Shown: positions 45,901 through 58,300 of the stretch, piece by piece
Numbering within the stretch: position 1 is the first letter of the stretch
How the letters are laid out: each line of letters begins with the position of its first letter
Origin: Stemphylium vesicarium
Lineage: Eukaryota; Ascomycota; Dothideomycetes; Pleosporales; Pleosporaceae
NCBI GenBank assembly: GCA_004380135.1
Contig: QXCR01000169.1
Span: 1 to 59,432, forward strand
Direction of reading: 5' to 3'
DNA: 59,432 nucleotides
Program-made: the position numbers and the translations under genes
The notes under the pieces: generated by a model
The model's input: the letters and a program-made list of their open reading frames with translations, nothing else
The model's database searches: none
Told to the model about the DNA's origin: nothing

Positions 45901-46853
45901 CCAATGAAGAAAGGCCGCAAGCGGGGTGCCATCAAGGAGCCGACTCCTGCGCCTGAAGAAGCGGATGAGTTGGACCTCATGGCCGGAACTACTGAGGATG
46001 ACTTCACTGAAGCCATTGCGCACGTTCGTGAACGTGAGCTCTTGTACGGACCACAGTCTCTTCTGGCGAATTTCGGTCCAATGGTTGCAGACATTTGCGC
46101 CAACAACACGTCATATAACCACCCGACACTGCAGGCCCAAGCTGCGCTTTGTTTGGCAAAGCTCATGTGCGTAAGCTCGGAGTACTGCGAAACCAACCTC
46201 GGCCTACTGCTCACTATTCTCGAGCGAAGTCAAGATGCTGTCGTTCGCAGCAACCTTGTGGTAGCACTCGGAGACATGGCAGTATGCTTCAACCACCTCA
46301 TTGACGAAAACACCGACTTCCTCTACCGTCGCCTGAACGACGGCGACCCAAGTGTCAAGCGCACATGTCTGATGACTCTCACTTTCTTGATTCTAGCAGG
46401 TCAAGTCAAGGTCAAGGGTCAGCTAGGCGAGATGGCCAAGTGCCTCGAAGACAGCGACAAGAAGATCGCGGACATGGCACGCATGTTCTTCACCGAATTG
46501 TCGACCAAGGATAATGCTGTCTATAACCAGTTCATTGATATGTTCAGTGTGCTGAGTGCAGACACTGGGTTGAGCGAGGACGCATTGAAGAGAATCGTCA
46601 AGTTCTTGGCTGGATTCATTGAGAAGGTGTGTTCTGATCACACTCTATATAGTCACGTCGTATTGGTACTAACGCTATGTAGGACAAGCACGCCAAACAA
46701 CTATCTGCCAAGCTTGCTTCCAGGCTACCAAGGGCCGAGAACGAGAGACAGTGGAACGATGTTGCATATGCGCTGGCTCAGCTGCAGCACAAGGATGAAG
46801 AGATTCAGAAGATGGTATCGGAAGGGTTCAAGGTTGTACAGACGGTTGCTTAG
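42999..46853 (+). CDS. CND1: Condensin complex subunit 1 (Cnd1/Ycs4/CAP-D2)
   Basis: Exons 42999-43824, 43874-46626 and 46683-46853 join to 1,249 residues. The N-terminal Cnd1 domain shows FDTLQFLLKCVPAYPKHAKAYE, and across the first splice GHAYTAQTSINQSLTYFEHLSEPMAEFL. HEAT repeats fill the rest, with signature stretches INPYCRARVMQVYVKLCDL, SLEDKSSNVRRNAVKLLAKLI and VRSNLVVALGDMAVCFNHLID... RLNDGDPSVKRTCLMTLTFLILAGQVKVKGQL. A charged linker near residues 940-1000 carries two S/T-P-x-K sites (TPRK, TPMK). Known role: the HEAT subunit that, with Cnd2, Cnd3 and SMC2/SMC4, compacts mitotic chromosomes. The GTG at 42984 is not needed; ATG 42999 is the natural start. Confidence 0.94.
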
Positions 46854-47102
46854 AGCACCTGTGCTATGGTTGTCCACTTTGAACATGGTCATGATTATAC
46901 GGATACGATATTGATACCCTGGGAATCGGGTTGGAATTGAATCTGGCGTTGTGGTGGGTGGAAGACTTGGTGTCATGTAAAACGTAATCATGTCGCTTTC
47001 TCACTGGCTGCATGATTTGAACATTGCGTGAAACACTTCCTCTGCAAATGCGGTCTTATCATGCACATAATAATTTACACACCCATCTCTTGGACAAGTC
47101 CA

Positions 47103-47810
47103 CTACGCAGTCTGCGTCCTCGCGTCTTTCACTTTGTTCTCTGCCTTGACCTCTCCCTTGGTCTTCTTCCCTGCCTCGACCCTCCTCTCCTTTGCCGTCT
47201 TCTGCTGTCCAGCCTGTCCACCATGCGCCTCTAGCCGCGCCTTCTCCTTTTCAGTATGCAGCCTCATGCCCTCCATTGCCTCTTCCAGCGTGGGTATCCG
47301 AAGGCCCTGCTTTCTCGCTTGTGCCAATCTCTGCACACTGGCCTGCCTCCCCCGCTCGGCACACCTCACATCCTTCAATAGCCGGTCCTTGATGCGCTGC
47401 TCGTCTAATTGAGCTTGCGAGAGGACTGGAGGGCGGTTTTCGACGGGCTCACCAAAGGGCGCGACAATGGAGGTTACGACGTGGTGGATGGCTGTCGAAG
47501 TGCGGTATCCAGAAGTTATGCGTACGACGTCGCCTTCTACGACGGAGTTGTTGGGGTCGCGGACAAGGAATGTCTTTGGGGCGGGAAAGTGCTAATCACA
47601 TTTTTGTTAGTATGGAGGAACGTTTCTTCGAATCGCAACTGGGTGAGGGCTTACTTTTCTAAACTTCTTGTTCCATTCTTGGACTGCGACGCGCACTCTT
47701 ACTGCTTTGGACATCTTGCCTGCAGAGACTACGACGCCGACCTTGTGGCTGGCGAAGCATTGTGGGACGATTGGTTTGCCGGCTTTGGCTTTGGTTGCTA
47801 TTGACGCCAT
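47103..47810 (-). CDS. MRPS17: Mitochondrial small-subunit ribosomal protein uS17m
   Basis: Exons 47810-47655 and 47591-47103 join to 214 residues. The S17 OB-fold is in residues 20-100: KVGVVVSAGKMSKAVRVRVAVQEWNKKFRK, HFPAPKTFLVRDPNNSVVEGDVVRI and HHVVTSIVAPFGE. The last 110 residues are a charged helical extension (K/E/R/A-rich) common in fungal mitochondrial S17. Known role: binds 16S-like rRNA in the mitochondrial small subunit. No cleavable presequence stands out; the N-terminus is short and basic. The intron has a GTAAGC donor and TTAG acceptor. It is divergent from SCJ1 (526 bp) and convergent with CND1. Confidence 0.88.
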
Positions 47811-48336
47811 GGTGGGTGGTGGGCTGGGGCTATGCGCTGATGTTCTGCGTCGTGTGCGGCAGATGCGGAGGTCTTGCGGAGGTTCGCTAGCGCTGCACGT
47901 AGTCTTTGTGCGTCGATGTCGAGTCTGTCAAGACGGCAATCCAATGCGTCTTCTTTTTAGATTATTTTATTTCGTCGCCGGTTGGACGAGTGGGGCAGAG
48001 TCGCAGCCTCAATTCACCATGCTCGCGCCTGGCAGGTACCGCACAGGAAAAGTGAAGTCGGTGATGCCAAGGCTTAACTCCGATTGGTCGCGTAATCTAC
48101 GTTACTGCTATCGTGTCCCGAAGCCTACTACTTTACTATTCACTCGCAACTTCCACATATCAACTTCCCTTTTCCTCCCCTCCGGTTTCCTTCTTTTTCC
48201 GGTCGCTTGACTGGACTGGACTCGCCACAACTTTCATGTAGACAACTTTTTCCTCGCATTTACATCGGATACGCACATTCCCGTCCACTCACTTTCGCAA
48301 CTTCCAAGTCGCCGTTGGCGCAATTTAAACTGCACT
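47811..48336. other. Divergent promoter region of MRPS17 and SCJ1
   Basis: 526 bp. A reverse CCAAT box (ATTGG at about 48083-48087) is followed by a C/T-rich stretch (48150-48210) just before the likely SCJ1 transcription start. No gene seen. Confidence 0.4.
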
Positions 48337-49732
48337 ATGCTTCTACGGATAGCACTGTTTTTCGTGGTTGCCTGTCTGGCTCTACTAGTCGTGGGCGCCG
48401 AAGACTACTATAAGGTACGTACAGTCTCTCTTTCATATCTAACATTATGCTTGCATTCGTCGCAACTTGAAGGACGTGTACTGACTTGGTGATGTAGCTA
48501 CTTGGCCTCAAAAAAGATGCCTCGGAGCGCGAGATAAAGAAGGCCTACCGAACGCTTAGCAAGAAGTTTCATCCTGATAAGAACCCGTACGTCCAATGTT
48601 CTACTATTTTCCTGGCACCCTCCTAACCAATCGCAGTGGCGACGACCAAGCGAACCAAAAGTTCGTTGAAATAGCCGAAGCCTACGAAGTCCTCAGCGAG
48701 AAGGAGACTCGCAAGATCTACGACCAATATGGCCACGAAGGCATCCAGCAGCACAAGCAAGGCGGTGGTCCTCGCCAGCAACACGATCCCTTTGACCTCT
48801 TCTCGCGCTTCTTCGGTGGCTCCGGACACTTTGGACATCAGGGTGGAGAGCGACGAGGTCCGAACATGGAAGTCAGGGTATCCATTCCCCTCCGCGACTT
48901 CTACAATGGTCGCAAGACGGAATTCACAATCGAGAAGCAAGCAATCTGCTCGGCCTGTGAGGGCTCAGGTTCAGAAGACGGACATGTAGAGACCTGTGGC
49001 ACATGCGGTGGACGTGGTATTCGGATACAGCGACAGCAACTTGCGCCCGGACTATTCCAGCAAGTACAGGTACACTGCGACCAATGCCACGGCAAAGGAA
49101 AGACGATCAAGCACCCGTGCCCCGTTTGCAGCGGTAGTAGAGTTATCCGCGAAGCCGAGACACACGAACTCGAGATCGAGAAGGGCATGCCCAAGGGCGT
49201 ACGCGTCACCTACGAGAACGAAGCCGACGAGAGCCCCGACTACGTTGCTGGTGACCTTATCGTACACCTCACCGAATCCGAACCTGTACTGGGACAACAA
49301 GAGTACGAGCGCACAGATGGTACATTCTTCAGAAGGCGGGGCAAGGACCTCTTCTGGCGCGAAGTTCTGTCACTCCGGGAAGCGTGGATGGGCGACTGGA
49401 CGCGCAACATCACCCATCTCGACGGTCACATCGTGCAACTTTCTCGCAAACGCGGCGAAGTCGTGCAACCTAACCTCGTCGAAATCATCAAGGAGGAAGG
49501 TATGCCCATCTGGCACCAGCAACTGGAAAACAACGAGGGTCTTCAATACGGCGACCTGCATGTCGAATATGTTATTGTGTTACCCGACCAGATGGACAAG
49601 AGTATGGAAAAGGACTTTTGGAGCGTCTGGGACAAGTACAGGAAGAAGCATGGCGTTAGCATCGACGCCGAGCTCGGTAGACCACAGGAGGCCATCAAGA
49701 TGCCTGAGCCGGATCCACATGACGAGCTATAG
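48337..49732 (+). CDS. SCJ1: ER-lumenal DnaJ co-chaperone Scj1
   Basis: Exons 48337-48414, 48498-48586 and 48637-49732 join to 420 residues. Residues 1-21 are a signal peptide. The J domain follows (residues 22-90) with the HPDKN motif split by the second intron. A G-rich segment precedes four zinc-binding repeats: CSACEGSG, CGTCGGRG, CDQCHGKG and CPVCSGSR. The C-terminal substrate-binding domains follow, and the protein ends in HDEL, the ER retrieval signal. This is a type I DnaJ protein: it stimulates the ER Hsp70 Kar2/BiP in protein folding and ER-associated degradation. Signal peptide plus HDEL makes the assignment to Scj1 rather than cytosolic Ydj1 firm. Confidence 0.94.
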
Positions 49733-50369
49733 TGGATCTTTGCATGCTGGAAGAGGCTATGGTATATAGCTTTTGTATGAATTGAAACGCGAATACCCGA
49801 GTTGCTGAAACGATGACGTGGAGTTGGGGAGTCAGTGAGCCTGATATGGCGAAGGGTTTAGAAGGGCATCTTGTACACTTTTTTGGCTTGGATTTTGCTC
49901 GGTATAGAACGAATTATATGCATCAGTTCATGTGCAGGAATGGGACCGGAAGGCGCATGTGTTTGTCTGTTTGTTCTAACTATCTTCGGTGAGTGTGTTA
50001 GGGTTAACTAGGTGGCGATGTCTGGTAAGGGAGTTTAGGATGTTTGACGTAGCCCTGTGGCTCGTGTTCTAGAATGGAGTTTGGGTACATCGAGTTGAGG
50101 ATGTGGTACTTTTCCTCTGAACTCCCACGCCACTGAAGTCACTCCAGCCCTGGCCTCACATAGGAAGCGACATTGAAGGTAATACTTGAAATTACAACGT
50201 AGACATATCCTGATATTCTTTCACAACCCCCTGAGAACGGGAGACACTTGCCAGCGACAACAGCACGCATCTGAACCAACCAGAATCTCATTCCCGCAAA
50301 ACTCGTTGCCACGCATATCCGCAGACTTATGAAACAAAAACCCTTCCACACTGCCACAACTGCACCAAA
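49733..50369. other. Convergent intergenic spacer
   Basis: 637 bp between the 3' ends of SCJ1 (+) and the RapZ-like gene (-). Nothing recognisable beyond 3'-flank sequence. Confidence 0.4.
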
Positions 50370-51111
50370 TCACACCACCTCCCTATCTCCCCTCCTCCGA
50401 TGCAAATGCCTAACCACCACCCGCACCCCCTTCCTCTCCATCTCCCGTGCTATAAGCTCCGCACTCGCAACACTCCTATGCGTCCCAGCATGACACGTTG
50501 TCTGTATCGACGCAGCCGCATGTCCCGCATTCAAGTACACCATAATCATAGCGACGGCTTTGTTTCTATCATCGGATGTTAGCTTGTTTCCTTTCCTTTT
50601 CCTTATCTTTCCCCGTCTTCACCGGCCAGTAAACAATGAAAAGTAATAGAATAGAGGATATGGAGATACAGTGGAGGAAAGGGACATACATCTCCCTCAC
50701 CGCTGTCCGACTCCGTAGCAAGAAATTCTGGATCTGTGGGCTGGTGCCGGAGTATAGTCTGCACATGTCTGCCGGCGGGGCGCGCCAGGTTTGACAGTAT
50801 ACGGTGAGGAGGGCGGGTATGCCGTGTGGGAGGTGAAGGACAACTTGGGCTGAGGCGCCTGGGTTGTGTTTGAGGACTGATGAAGAATAGGAGAGGATGT
50901 AGACTGTTTTGGGTGGTGGAAGGGCTGGAAGGGGAGGTTGGAGGTGGATTTGTGGTTGCGGTTGTTGAAAAGGCTGTGGGTGTTGTAGTAAGGGTTGAGG
51001 TGTAGCCGGGAGAGAAAATGCTTGTTGCGGTGGTGTCAGTGGGGGTTGTGCATTTGGAAACAGGACTAGTTGAAGAGGCATCATTTGTAGAGGTTCATAG
51101 AGCGGAAACAT
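50370..51111 (-). CDS. RapZ C-terminal-like domain protein, unknown function
   Basis: Exons 51111-50690 and 50565-50370 join to 205 residues. The first 70 residues are P/Q-rich (QQPQPFQQPQPQ-type repeats). The folded part starts at KTVYILSYSSS and contains RLYSGTSPQIQNFLLRSRTAVREINKAVAMIMVY, then TCHAGTHRSVASAELIAREM and GVRVVVRHLHRRRGD. The Cys-x2-Gly-x-His-Arg-Ser-Val motif and the following helix match the C-terminal domain of bacterial RapZ (YvcJ), without its P-loop domain. The splice (GTATGT donor at 50689, ATAG acceptor) restores this motif exactly. A further 5' exon is possible: a frame from 51311 with a GTAAAT donor would join in phase and remove the current N-terminus. Function in fungi is not known to me. 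Confidence 0.6.
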
Positions 51112-52411
51112 GAGGAAAAAGATTTACGTGGCGTGATAACTTCGTATTGTGTGTGTAGCAAGTACAAGTCTTGTACGCATAGTCGCTCTGTGAAGACACT
51201 GCGTTGGACGAATTTGTTGACGGTCATCATTCTTCTGTGACAGTTGGTGCTGTACTCGCCGACTTCAATTATATAGGAGAGCTTCCATGGCAGCGTCTTG
51301 AAGCTATCCATTTCCTCCTTTAGAAGTGCTTCGCGTCTGTAGTGCTAATAGCTGTTTTCATGTTACCAACAGCTCTTCCATTCCGACGGAGCGAATCCTG
51401 ATGTCTTCATCAACCTGCAAAGCAGGTTTGCGTCAGAGAGGGCAAAGTATTGTGAGTATGAGATTGCAATCAAAGGGCCATTTCAATTTCCTCTGAGCCT
51501 GATATTCCCACCGGGATTCAACAGATCGCTGATGGCCCATAGTCCTGCTCAACAGGAATCCCAACCAACACGTAAATTACGAAAAACCCAGTCTTCGGTG
51601 AGATGAGACGCAGCCTTGCCCTTCTCATCACAAGAGCATTCTTCGCTTCGGCTTTTGCAAGATTTCCCGATCCCGAGACGTCAAGAGGTCAAGATAGGGC
51701 TGCATGCAGTCACACGTGGCGTAAAATCCCGGCGGGTATATCGCCCCACGCCTTCCTTTGAAGAGAAAAACCTCCTAGTGCCGCGTGCATACAAAAGCAG
51801 GTGACTGACTCTCCCTGCACATCTGTACAGGTGAAGCGAAGGTGAGGATTTGGTTTGGTGGTATGTCAGAAGTGGACCAAACTTGGCAACGTCCTGCGTG
51901 CTGCGCCCCAGCTACACCGCAAAGTTGTGCATAGAAGGATTCGAGCGGCTAAAGTGGCCAGTCAAATGTGGCTGCGAAATATGAGTAGCAAGGAAAGCGA
52001 AGGTGTGGTAAGGAATCTGTAAGCTTTTTCGGCTGATGTCTCCTGCTTGAATAGGTGATGGACAATTGTGTGATACCAAGATGCTGGGTCGGAAGGATCT
52101 CATGGAGGGGGGGAACACACGCACCCCCACTCCCACGGATATAGAACGCGATGGGCAAGCGAGATGCCCAATAGCGAAAAACGCGATAATTTAGCTATAG
52201 GAATTTTCGAGAAAGGGATGTTCGTCAAGATCAGGGACTGGTGCAGGTATCAAAAGCGAGATGGAGGGTCAGGAGCCGCCAACCTTCCCTGTCGAGAGAG
52301 CCGAACGGTCAACCAAACACTTTCAATCGTACATTCAGGTACATCGCGAATTACTCACTTGTGTCAGAATCGCATCATCATCACCTCGTTTTTACTTTCT
52401 TGTTGTCGTGA
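51112..52411. other. 1.3-kb intergenic region, no firm gene
   Basis: A minus-strand frame at 51081-51311 may be a first exon of the RapZ-like gene. The rest contains short frames without signatures. The region 51400-52150 looks like ordinary flanking sequence. Confidence 0.4.
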
Positions 52412-52995
52412 TCATAGCTTGCCGTCCCCCTTGATCACATCCCTAACCAACTTCAAGCCTTCGACCGCAAAAGCCACCATATTGCCTTCCCTCTCTGAAC
52501 TCCCAGTCTCCACTTCTCTCGTCACTGTTTCTCCACTCTCCCGTGCCACAGCAAGTGCCACATAGCCTGGCGTTCGATTTCTTGTGCTGCCCCCAGTGGG
52601 TCCTGCAGTTCCGCTCTCGCTAACAGTGTACGTGCTGCCTAGAGTGCTGCGCGTGTGCTCGGCTAGCCCTGAGACAATGGCCGGTGTTGGACCGCTGTAG
52701 CCAGAGATCGTTTCCTGCGTCCAGCCGGCGAAAGCAATGCGTGATTCCAGGGTGTAAAGGGTTAGACCCCCGCGATAGTAGGTTGAGGCGCCGGGAAAAG
52801 ATAGAAGGGTGGCGGAGATGAGGCCACCTGCTGCCTATAATGCGAATGGTTACTAAGTAGTCGCTTGACGAGTGGGAGATAGTTGGAGGCAATTACTGTT
52901 TCTGCAACTGAGATGGTTTCCTTCCGTTCCTTGAGAAGTGTAGCTACTTCCTGAACTATCTGGCGGAGCTGCTCGGGTGGGAAGTCTGGTAACAT
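52412..52995 (-). CDS. CinA C-terminal domain protein (PncC-like amidase fold)
   Basis: Exons 52995-52897 and 52834-52412 join to 173 residues. The protein is essentially one CinA-C domain: LRQIVQEVATLLKERKETISVAETAAGGLISATLLSFPGASTYYRGGLTLYT, GYSGPTPAIVSGLAEHTRSTLGSTYTVSESGTAGPTGG and GYVALAV. In bacteria this domain (PncC) hydrolyses nicotinamide mononucleotide to nicotinate mononucleotide. The conserved SVAE serine and the SESGTAGPTGG loop are kept. Substrate in fungi is unproven. The splice joins SVAET to AAGGLIS, restoring the conserved motif. It sits on the same strand as the RapZ-like gene, with about 1.3 kb between. Confidence 0.82.
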
Positions 52996-53327
52996 GGTGT
53001 AGTCTACAGTGTATTCAATCGAAATCTGTGAGTGTGCTAAAGGGATGCCACAAAGATTGAAGCTTTTCCTGTAGATTCTACGAGATCATTAAAAATGCAC
53101 GACTTTGAGACGGACTTATGGCGGACGTAATAGCTCTCAGTGGGGTAGCTTCGCCGTCGTGACGTGATGCGGGGTAGCTTTCATCACAGGCATGGAAACT
53201 TCAACACCAACATCGATAGTGTGATCAATAGTGCATTCTGTAGTTCATATTAACCTCATAGTCTATTGGTTTACCGAAATAGTGATTCATCCAGAACGTA
53301 TGCGCGCAACCTCCAATCGAGCGCCGT
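52996..53327. other. Short spacer between CinA-like and P450 genes
   Basis: 332 bp, promoter of the CinA-like gene and 3' flank of the P450. No specific element recognised. Confidence 0.4.
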
Positions 53328-55332
53328 CTAATCAAAAGCAAACCTCTCTTCTCCCCTCCTCATCAGCCTGATCGGTATGGAAGCGCCACGCAGCTGCAGT
53401 GTAATGATACTAGCAACCTTATTTTGAAGCGCGTCCTTGGCCCTGTCTTCAGCTTTCTTGTAAAGCCCTCTTCTCTCCTTGCCTCCTTTTGACATCTTCT
53501 CTACCTCTTCATCAGTGGCAAAGTCATCAACTGCAAGCTCGACGCTGTACTGCGAGAAGATGGCTGCCAGTACTGCTAGAATCTCAACTTGCGCAAATCT
53601 CCGGCCGATACAGGATCGGAAGCCGTCACTAAAGGGTATGTAGGAACCCTTGACAGGCTTGAAGAGCTCTGCTGAGGTGTCTTCGCCGGACGGTCCGCGT
53701 AGCTCTTCATCGTCGTAATTAATGTCGACGAAAGAATCCGACAGCTTGCTCTCGACGAGCCAACGCTCCGGCCTGAACCGATCCACATCTGGAATGCCCT
53801 CTGGGTCCCTGTAATTATCTGGCGCGGGCCAGTACTTTGGATTGCGATGGATACTCGCGCTGAGGAAGACGTGGGCACCTCCGGGAATAGTATATTGCTG
53901 ACCATCCATACTGATTTGCTGAGGTTTGCCCGGTGCAGTTGATTTGGGAATGTTGATGATCGGTTGCAGGAGTCGGAGCGTCTCATTCATGACCGCGGCC
54001 GCCATACTTCCAAAAAGTCTCTGGAAATGTTCCTCATATTTCCATTCGTCCATTGGCTTTCCACTGAATATCTGATCGATATCTTCTTGTAGTCGCTTCT
54101 GTGATGCCAGATTCATTGCAAGGAATATCAACGAAAAATGCAGCGTGTTCGCTGTTGTTTCATGGCCGGCCAACATGACGACGAAGGCATTGCCTAATAG
54201 ATCGCTCTTCTTGACAGTTGTGCCATTATTCTCCGTGATTCCGCTCCCACGAATCAAGGCGTCGAAGAGGTCAATGCCCCCATTATTGTCTCGCGAAACC
54301 ACTTGGGCCTTCTTGACTTCATACATCTCATCCATGTACTTACCCCATTCGCCAACGGCCTCGGCAACTTCGCGATGGACTTTGACTGGTGATCGCGCTG
54401 TAAGAATGTTAGCCCAACCCGTTCAGCTAGATGCAATACTGTTATCACTTACAAAGCCACTTTACGGGTATTACTTGAGTCCACATGATGTTGTGAAGTA
54501 GCTGGCTGAGCGCTTCTCGATAGTTCATAGTATGGCCTGGAGGCGCCTCGGAACCGACGAAGATCGATTTTTCTCCATCCTTTCGGTCAGTGGACTGTTT
54601 TCCTTCTTCATGCGGCCAAACAACCCGTACGTCAAAGCCTGCGCTGCTAATGACATATAGAGCAAAATTCATTGCAGCTACGGACGGGTCCGTCACAGTT
54701 TGATTGCCATTGCCGTCAGTCCCAGCCCACAAGCCGAGCATTGATTTTGCGTGATGAAGTGTTTCGTGGAACACAAGCTCGTTATTCTTGTCACCGAAAC
54801 TTGGCGCGACGAGCTTTCGGTGCATACGCCAATCCGAGCCTTCGGTAGACACAAGGTTCATGCCATAAATGTTGAGCGACCCGTACATTTCCAGTGGCTT
54901 GGGAAAGTCATTGCGGCGTGCAGTAATCTGAGTAATAGCATCGGCATCGGCAACAAAGACGTGGAATCCGCTAGGAAAAGCGACGATGAAAACGTCCATG
55001 CCCAGCTTCTCATAGGGTTTGTGCCCAAGTATATATCCCCATTCCGGGTGTAGAAGACTGCAAAGCGATGGTTAGAACTTGCAGTTTGGGGTCATTGCCC
55101 GTACGTACTCTATCCAAATGCCCTGCAGAGATTGTGGCAAACAGTGCAGGAACGGCATCCATATTTTGTAAGTGGCCAACCAGAAAGTTGCAAACATATT
55201 CCAAGGGGAGGCTACTACGGGTAAACCTGAGCTCTTTGCAAGTGCGACATTGCGCTTGAGGCTACGATATCTCCAGACGACTTGATAAATGACGAAGCTC
55301 GCAATGGCGCTAAAAACCAACGTGGCGACCAT
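53328..55332 (-). CDS. Cytochrome P450 monooxygenase
   Basis: Exons 55332-55109, 55057-54453 and 54397-53328 join to 632 residues. An N-terminal membrane anchor (LVFSAIASFVIYQVVW) places it on the ER. P450 motifs: I-helix AGHETT (353-358), ExxR as ETLR (415-418), PERW near 486-490, and the heme loop FSDGFRSCIGRRFA with the cysteine ligand at residue 539. It is longer than the usual 500-530 residues because of an insert before the I helix (EEGKQSTDRKDGEKS region) and a 40-residue acidic segment before the heme loop. The CYP family cannot be set by eye; the HPEWGYILGHKPYEKLGMDVF and RRNDFPKP segments are common in fungal fatty-acid or xenobiotic hydroxylases. No polyketide or terpene synthase lies nearby. 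Upstream open frame to 55461 is ignored since the anchor starts at 55332. Confidence 0.9.
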
Positions 55333-58300
55333 GTTGCTTCCTGAGGCGCGACTTCGAGCTCGTAGCGGTGAAAAAGAATTGTGTAACAAGTTATACACTA
55401 TAGTGAGGAGGGTACTGGGATGAGGACGTTCGGTGTGTTTGCTGTTTGTGAGTCTCCGCACGTCAAGACGGAGCTGTGACGTATAGATATAGCCTACCTC
55501 GGGATCGTTCTTGTCTTGCTAGCGTTTCATCGCCTTGTAGGAATCACGCGCGAATGCTGCATCTTGTGCACGAGTATCTTTCGAAAAGACACAGCGAAGG
55601 TGATTGAAGGCATTGCCTGATAAAACTGTCTTGCAGGTGGTGCAGCAAAGCAATATCAACTTGCGTAAGCAGTGGTCAATTCGAGACTGCCCACCTGGGC
55701 CGGTGGTGGTCTTGGCAGGGTCACGTGTGTGTCGCGGATTATCTAAGTACTTAGGTACTTACTTACCTCGCGTAGGTCATTGTTCGAGGCACGATGCTGT
55801 ATAACACCTCCTAGGCAGGACGGGACATCTGACACAGCTTGTATTACCTGCTAATGGCTACAGACCGGAAGCTGCCTCGCTTGAATGCAGAACCTGCGTC
55901 TCGTACGACACCCCTTGCAAAGACATGGCCCCGTGGAGTAGATGCAACGCAACGACTGCGCGCACCGCCTGGTGAACGGCAACAATATAAAGGCTTATTA
56001 TCTACACATCGTCACACTCGACGTCACAAACCAGCCTTTCGTCATTTTGTTGGCCTCGGCGCGCGCACACTCGCATCTCACGACGACAAAGCGGATTCGA
56101 TGCGACTCACGGTTCACCGTGTCGCGCCGCTTTGCCGTGACTTGAGCTTCACCCGCAGGACGGGCATGCCGCAAGCGGCAGGCAGGCAGGCGAATCATGG
56201 CCAATACATCGGTTGCCATCTGAGGCGCAAAAGCTTTCTAGAAGGGTTGTTGACCCGATCGATGGCGAGGGTCCGTATGCCGTGTCGCAGAGTGAAGCGA
56301 ACTACTACACCGACTCGACGGCAATTTTCTCGAGACGAGTTTGACTCGTTGCCGTACTGTCTAAGAAGTCGACCAGAGACTAAGTGGACGCCTCACGCTT
56401 TCCACGTGGAAACGCTACAGCCACCAGGATGCTGAAGCAAGGGTGTTCCCACGAGGCTCGCAGGCAGACCTTGCTAGACAATCTCGGTCGTGGGGAGTCG
56501 TCTATCGGACATGTCATTTTCGCGCAGTAATCGTCGAGGTTGCAGCAGACCGCAACTTGCCATAGCGTCGGTCAAGACAGGGCCGGGCAGAGTCGGCTGG
56601 TCATCTGACAGGCTGGCTCAATGGCTCCTGCTGCGACCGGCTTAGCATCACAGGCCACTGCTGTTTGGGATTAATGTCATCAGGGCAGCTGACCGTCCCG
56701 AGGTATGTCAAGGTACCTCAAGGTATGCCCTTCAAAGAGAGAGTTTACCGGAGACTTGCCGCGTTGCAAGGGTTGCTGGGCGGCACCGCAGCGTAGAGCG
56801 GTACCAAGGTTGCCATGGAGGGGCAATTGACAAGGCGCCGTAGCAATCCTGGCGTGCGTCGTACATGTCGGCTGGCAATTGTTCCTGACGCCATTCTGGC
56901 GGTCGCGTGTTGCGGCGCGCTAGCTCTGAAGATTTGCCCGAGTGTGTTTTAATATGATGAAACTAACGTCGCTGGAAAAGGCCGAGAGCCGCGTTTTCCT
57001 ACCACTACGACGCGGACAAATGGGTAGTGCAGGGCAATACACACCATTTGACCATGTGCCACCAGTCTGCCTATAGGAGTCTCGCCAGGATCTGCAGGCT
57101 GGAAATGCAGATCCTTGGGCAGCGGCAATAGTCACAAACGTCAGGTACTTTTCGCATAGCAGCGACGCAGGTGATTTGATAATGAATGGCATGCAGCGGT
57201 TGGGTGATAGCGAGACCGTGTCAGCACATACAGAGTTTCCCGCCCAAGGCAGATGCGGCGCAGCTACTGGGACGACGCCACATGCAGCGCATCACTTCCA
57301 CGAGTCTTCTCGAAAGCCTCGGTGCCGCTGCAAAGTGGAGGCTGGACGACTAGGGATCGTGACTAGCGCGTCGACGAGCTCGGATCAGCTTCCTGAATCT
57401 TCACGGCCATCAATTGGGCGGAAATTATCCGACCAGAGGTGCTCACGGCGGGCCTGCTTCAAGCTGCACCGGGGTGGTTGAGTGTGGTTGCTGCTTAGCG
57501 GAGAAGCGCGCAAGCCGCACGAAACAACGAGCTCGCTCAGCGACTGGCACTCTGCCAGGGCTGGTGTTGCAGGAGCAGCAGAACAAGGCCGCGACGGGCG
57601 GGAGCGACGTTTGCTGTCTGCAACGGCATCCTTCCTGTAGGCGACGGCAGCGCCGTGTTTGATAGAATGGTGCTCTGTCGTCGAAGATTCATGGATTCGC
57701 AGCGCACACAGCGCGTCCTGTGGACCCCCCGCCTCAACCCTGCGCGCTGGGCGTGCACAAGCGAAGCTGCAGAAGCTCTCTGATGCCTCTGACCGTCCTT
57801 TGGTGCACACTGCTTCGCTTTGCTTTGCGCTAATAGGCGGCTTCACCATCTACGGCCGTCCCATGTGCCTACCGTCAGTGTCGTCCTCTCCCCTCCGACA
57901 CGCGCGCATCGCACACCACCAGCGCCCATCACTACGCACCCATTACCACCCTCCCCCTCCCCTCGCAAGCAGGTGTGCCTGAACCGCGCTGGGCCCGTCT
58001 CCCGCGCCCGTCGCCCTTGAGCTCTTCCTTTTTACGCCTGATCTGGCTTCGCGCCTTTTCTGATTGCGCCCTGGCCCCTTCGTTCGCACGGCCCGTCTTA
58101 ATAGCGCCACTTTTCGCCGACTGAGCGACAAACGTCCTAGCATCGACCGCGCGCGACTCATTCATCTGCCCTTTACCTGCTTCGGATAGCTGTCTCCGGC
58201 TCCATGGTAAGAAGGTCCTGCCCAAGACTAGGTCCTTTCTTCGCGCACGCGGCATAGGAAAGCTCCCGTCCTGCATCCCACTCTGGCCTCCGAGCACTTG

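Noticed and set aside
52412..55332. Secondary-metabolite cluster around the P450
   Set aside because: No synthase, transferase or pathway regulator is adjacent; the neighbour is a CinA-like protein.
55333..55461. N-terminal extension of the P450
   Set aside because: The hydrophobic membrane anchor begins right after the ATG at 55332; the upstream part is unlike a P450 leader.
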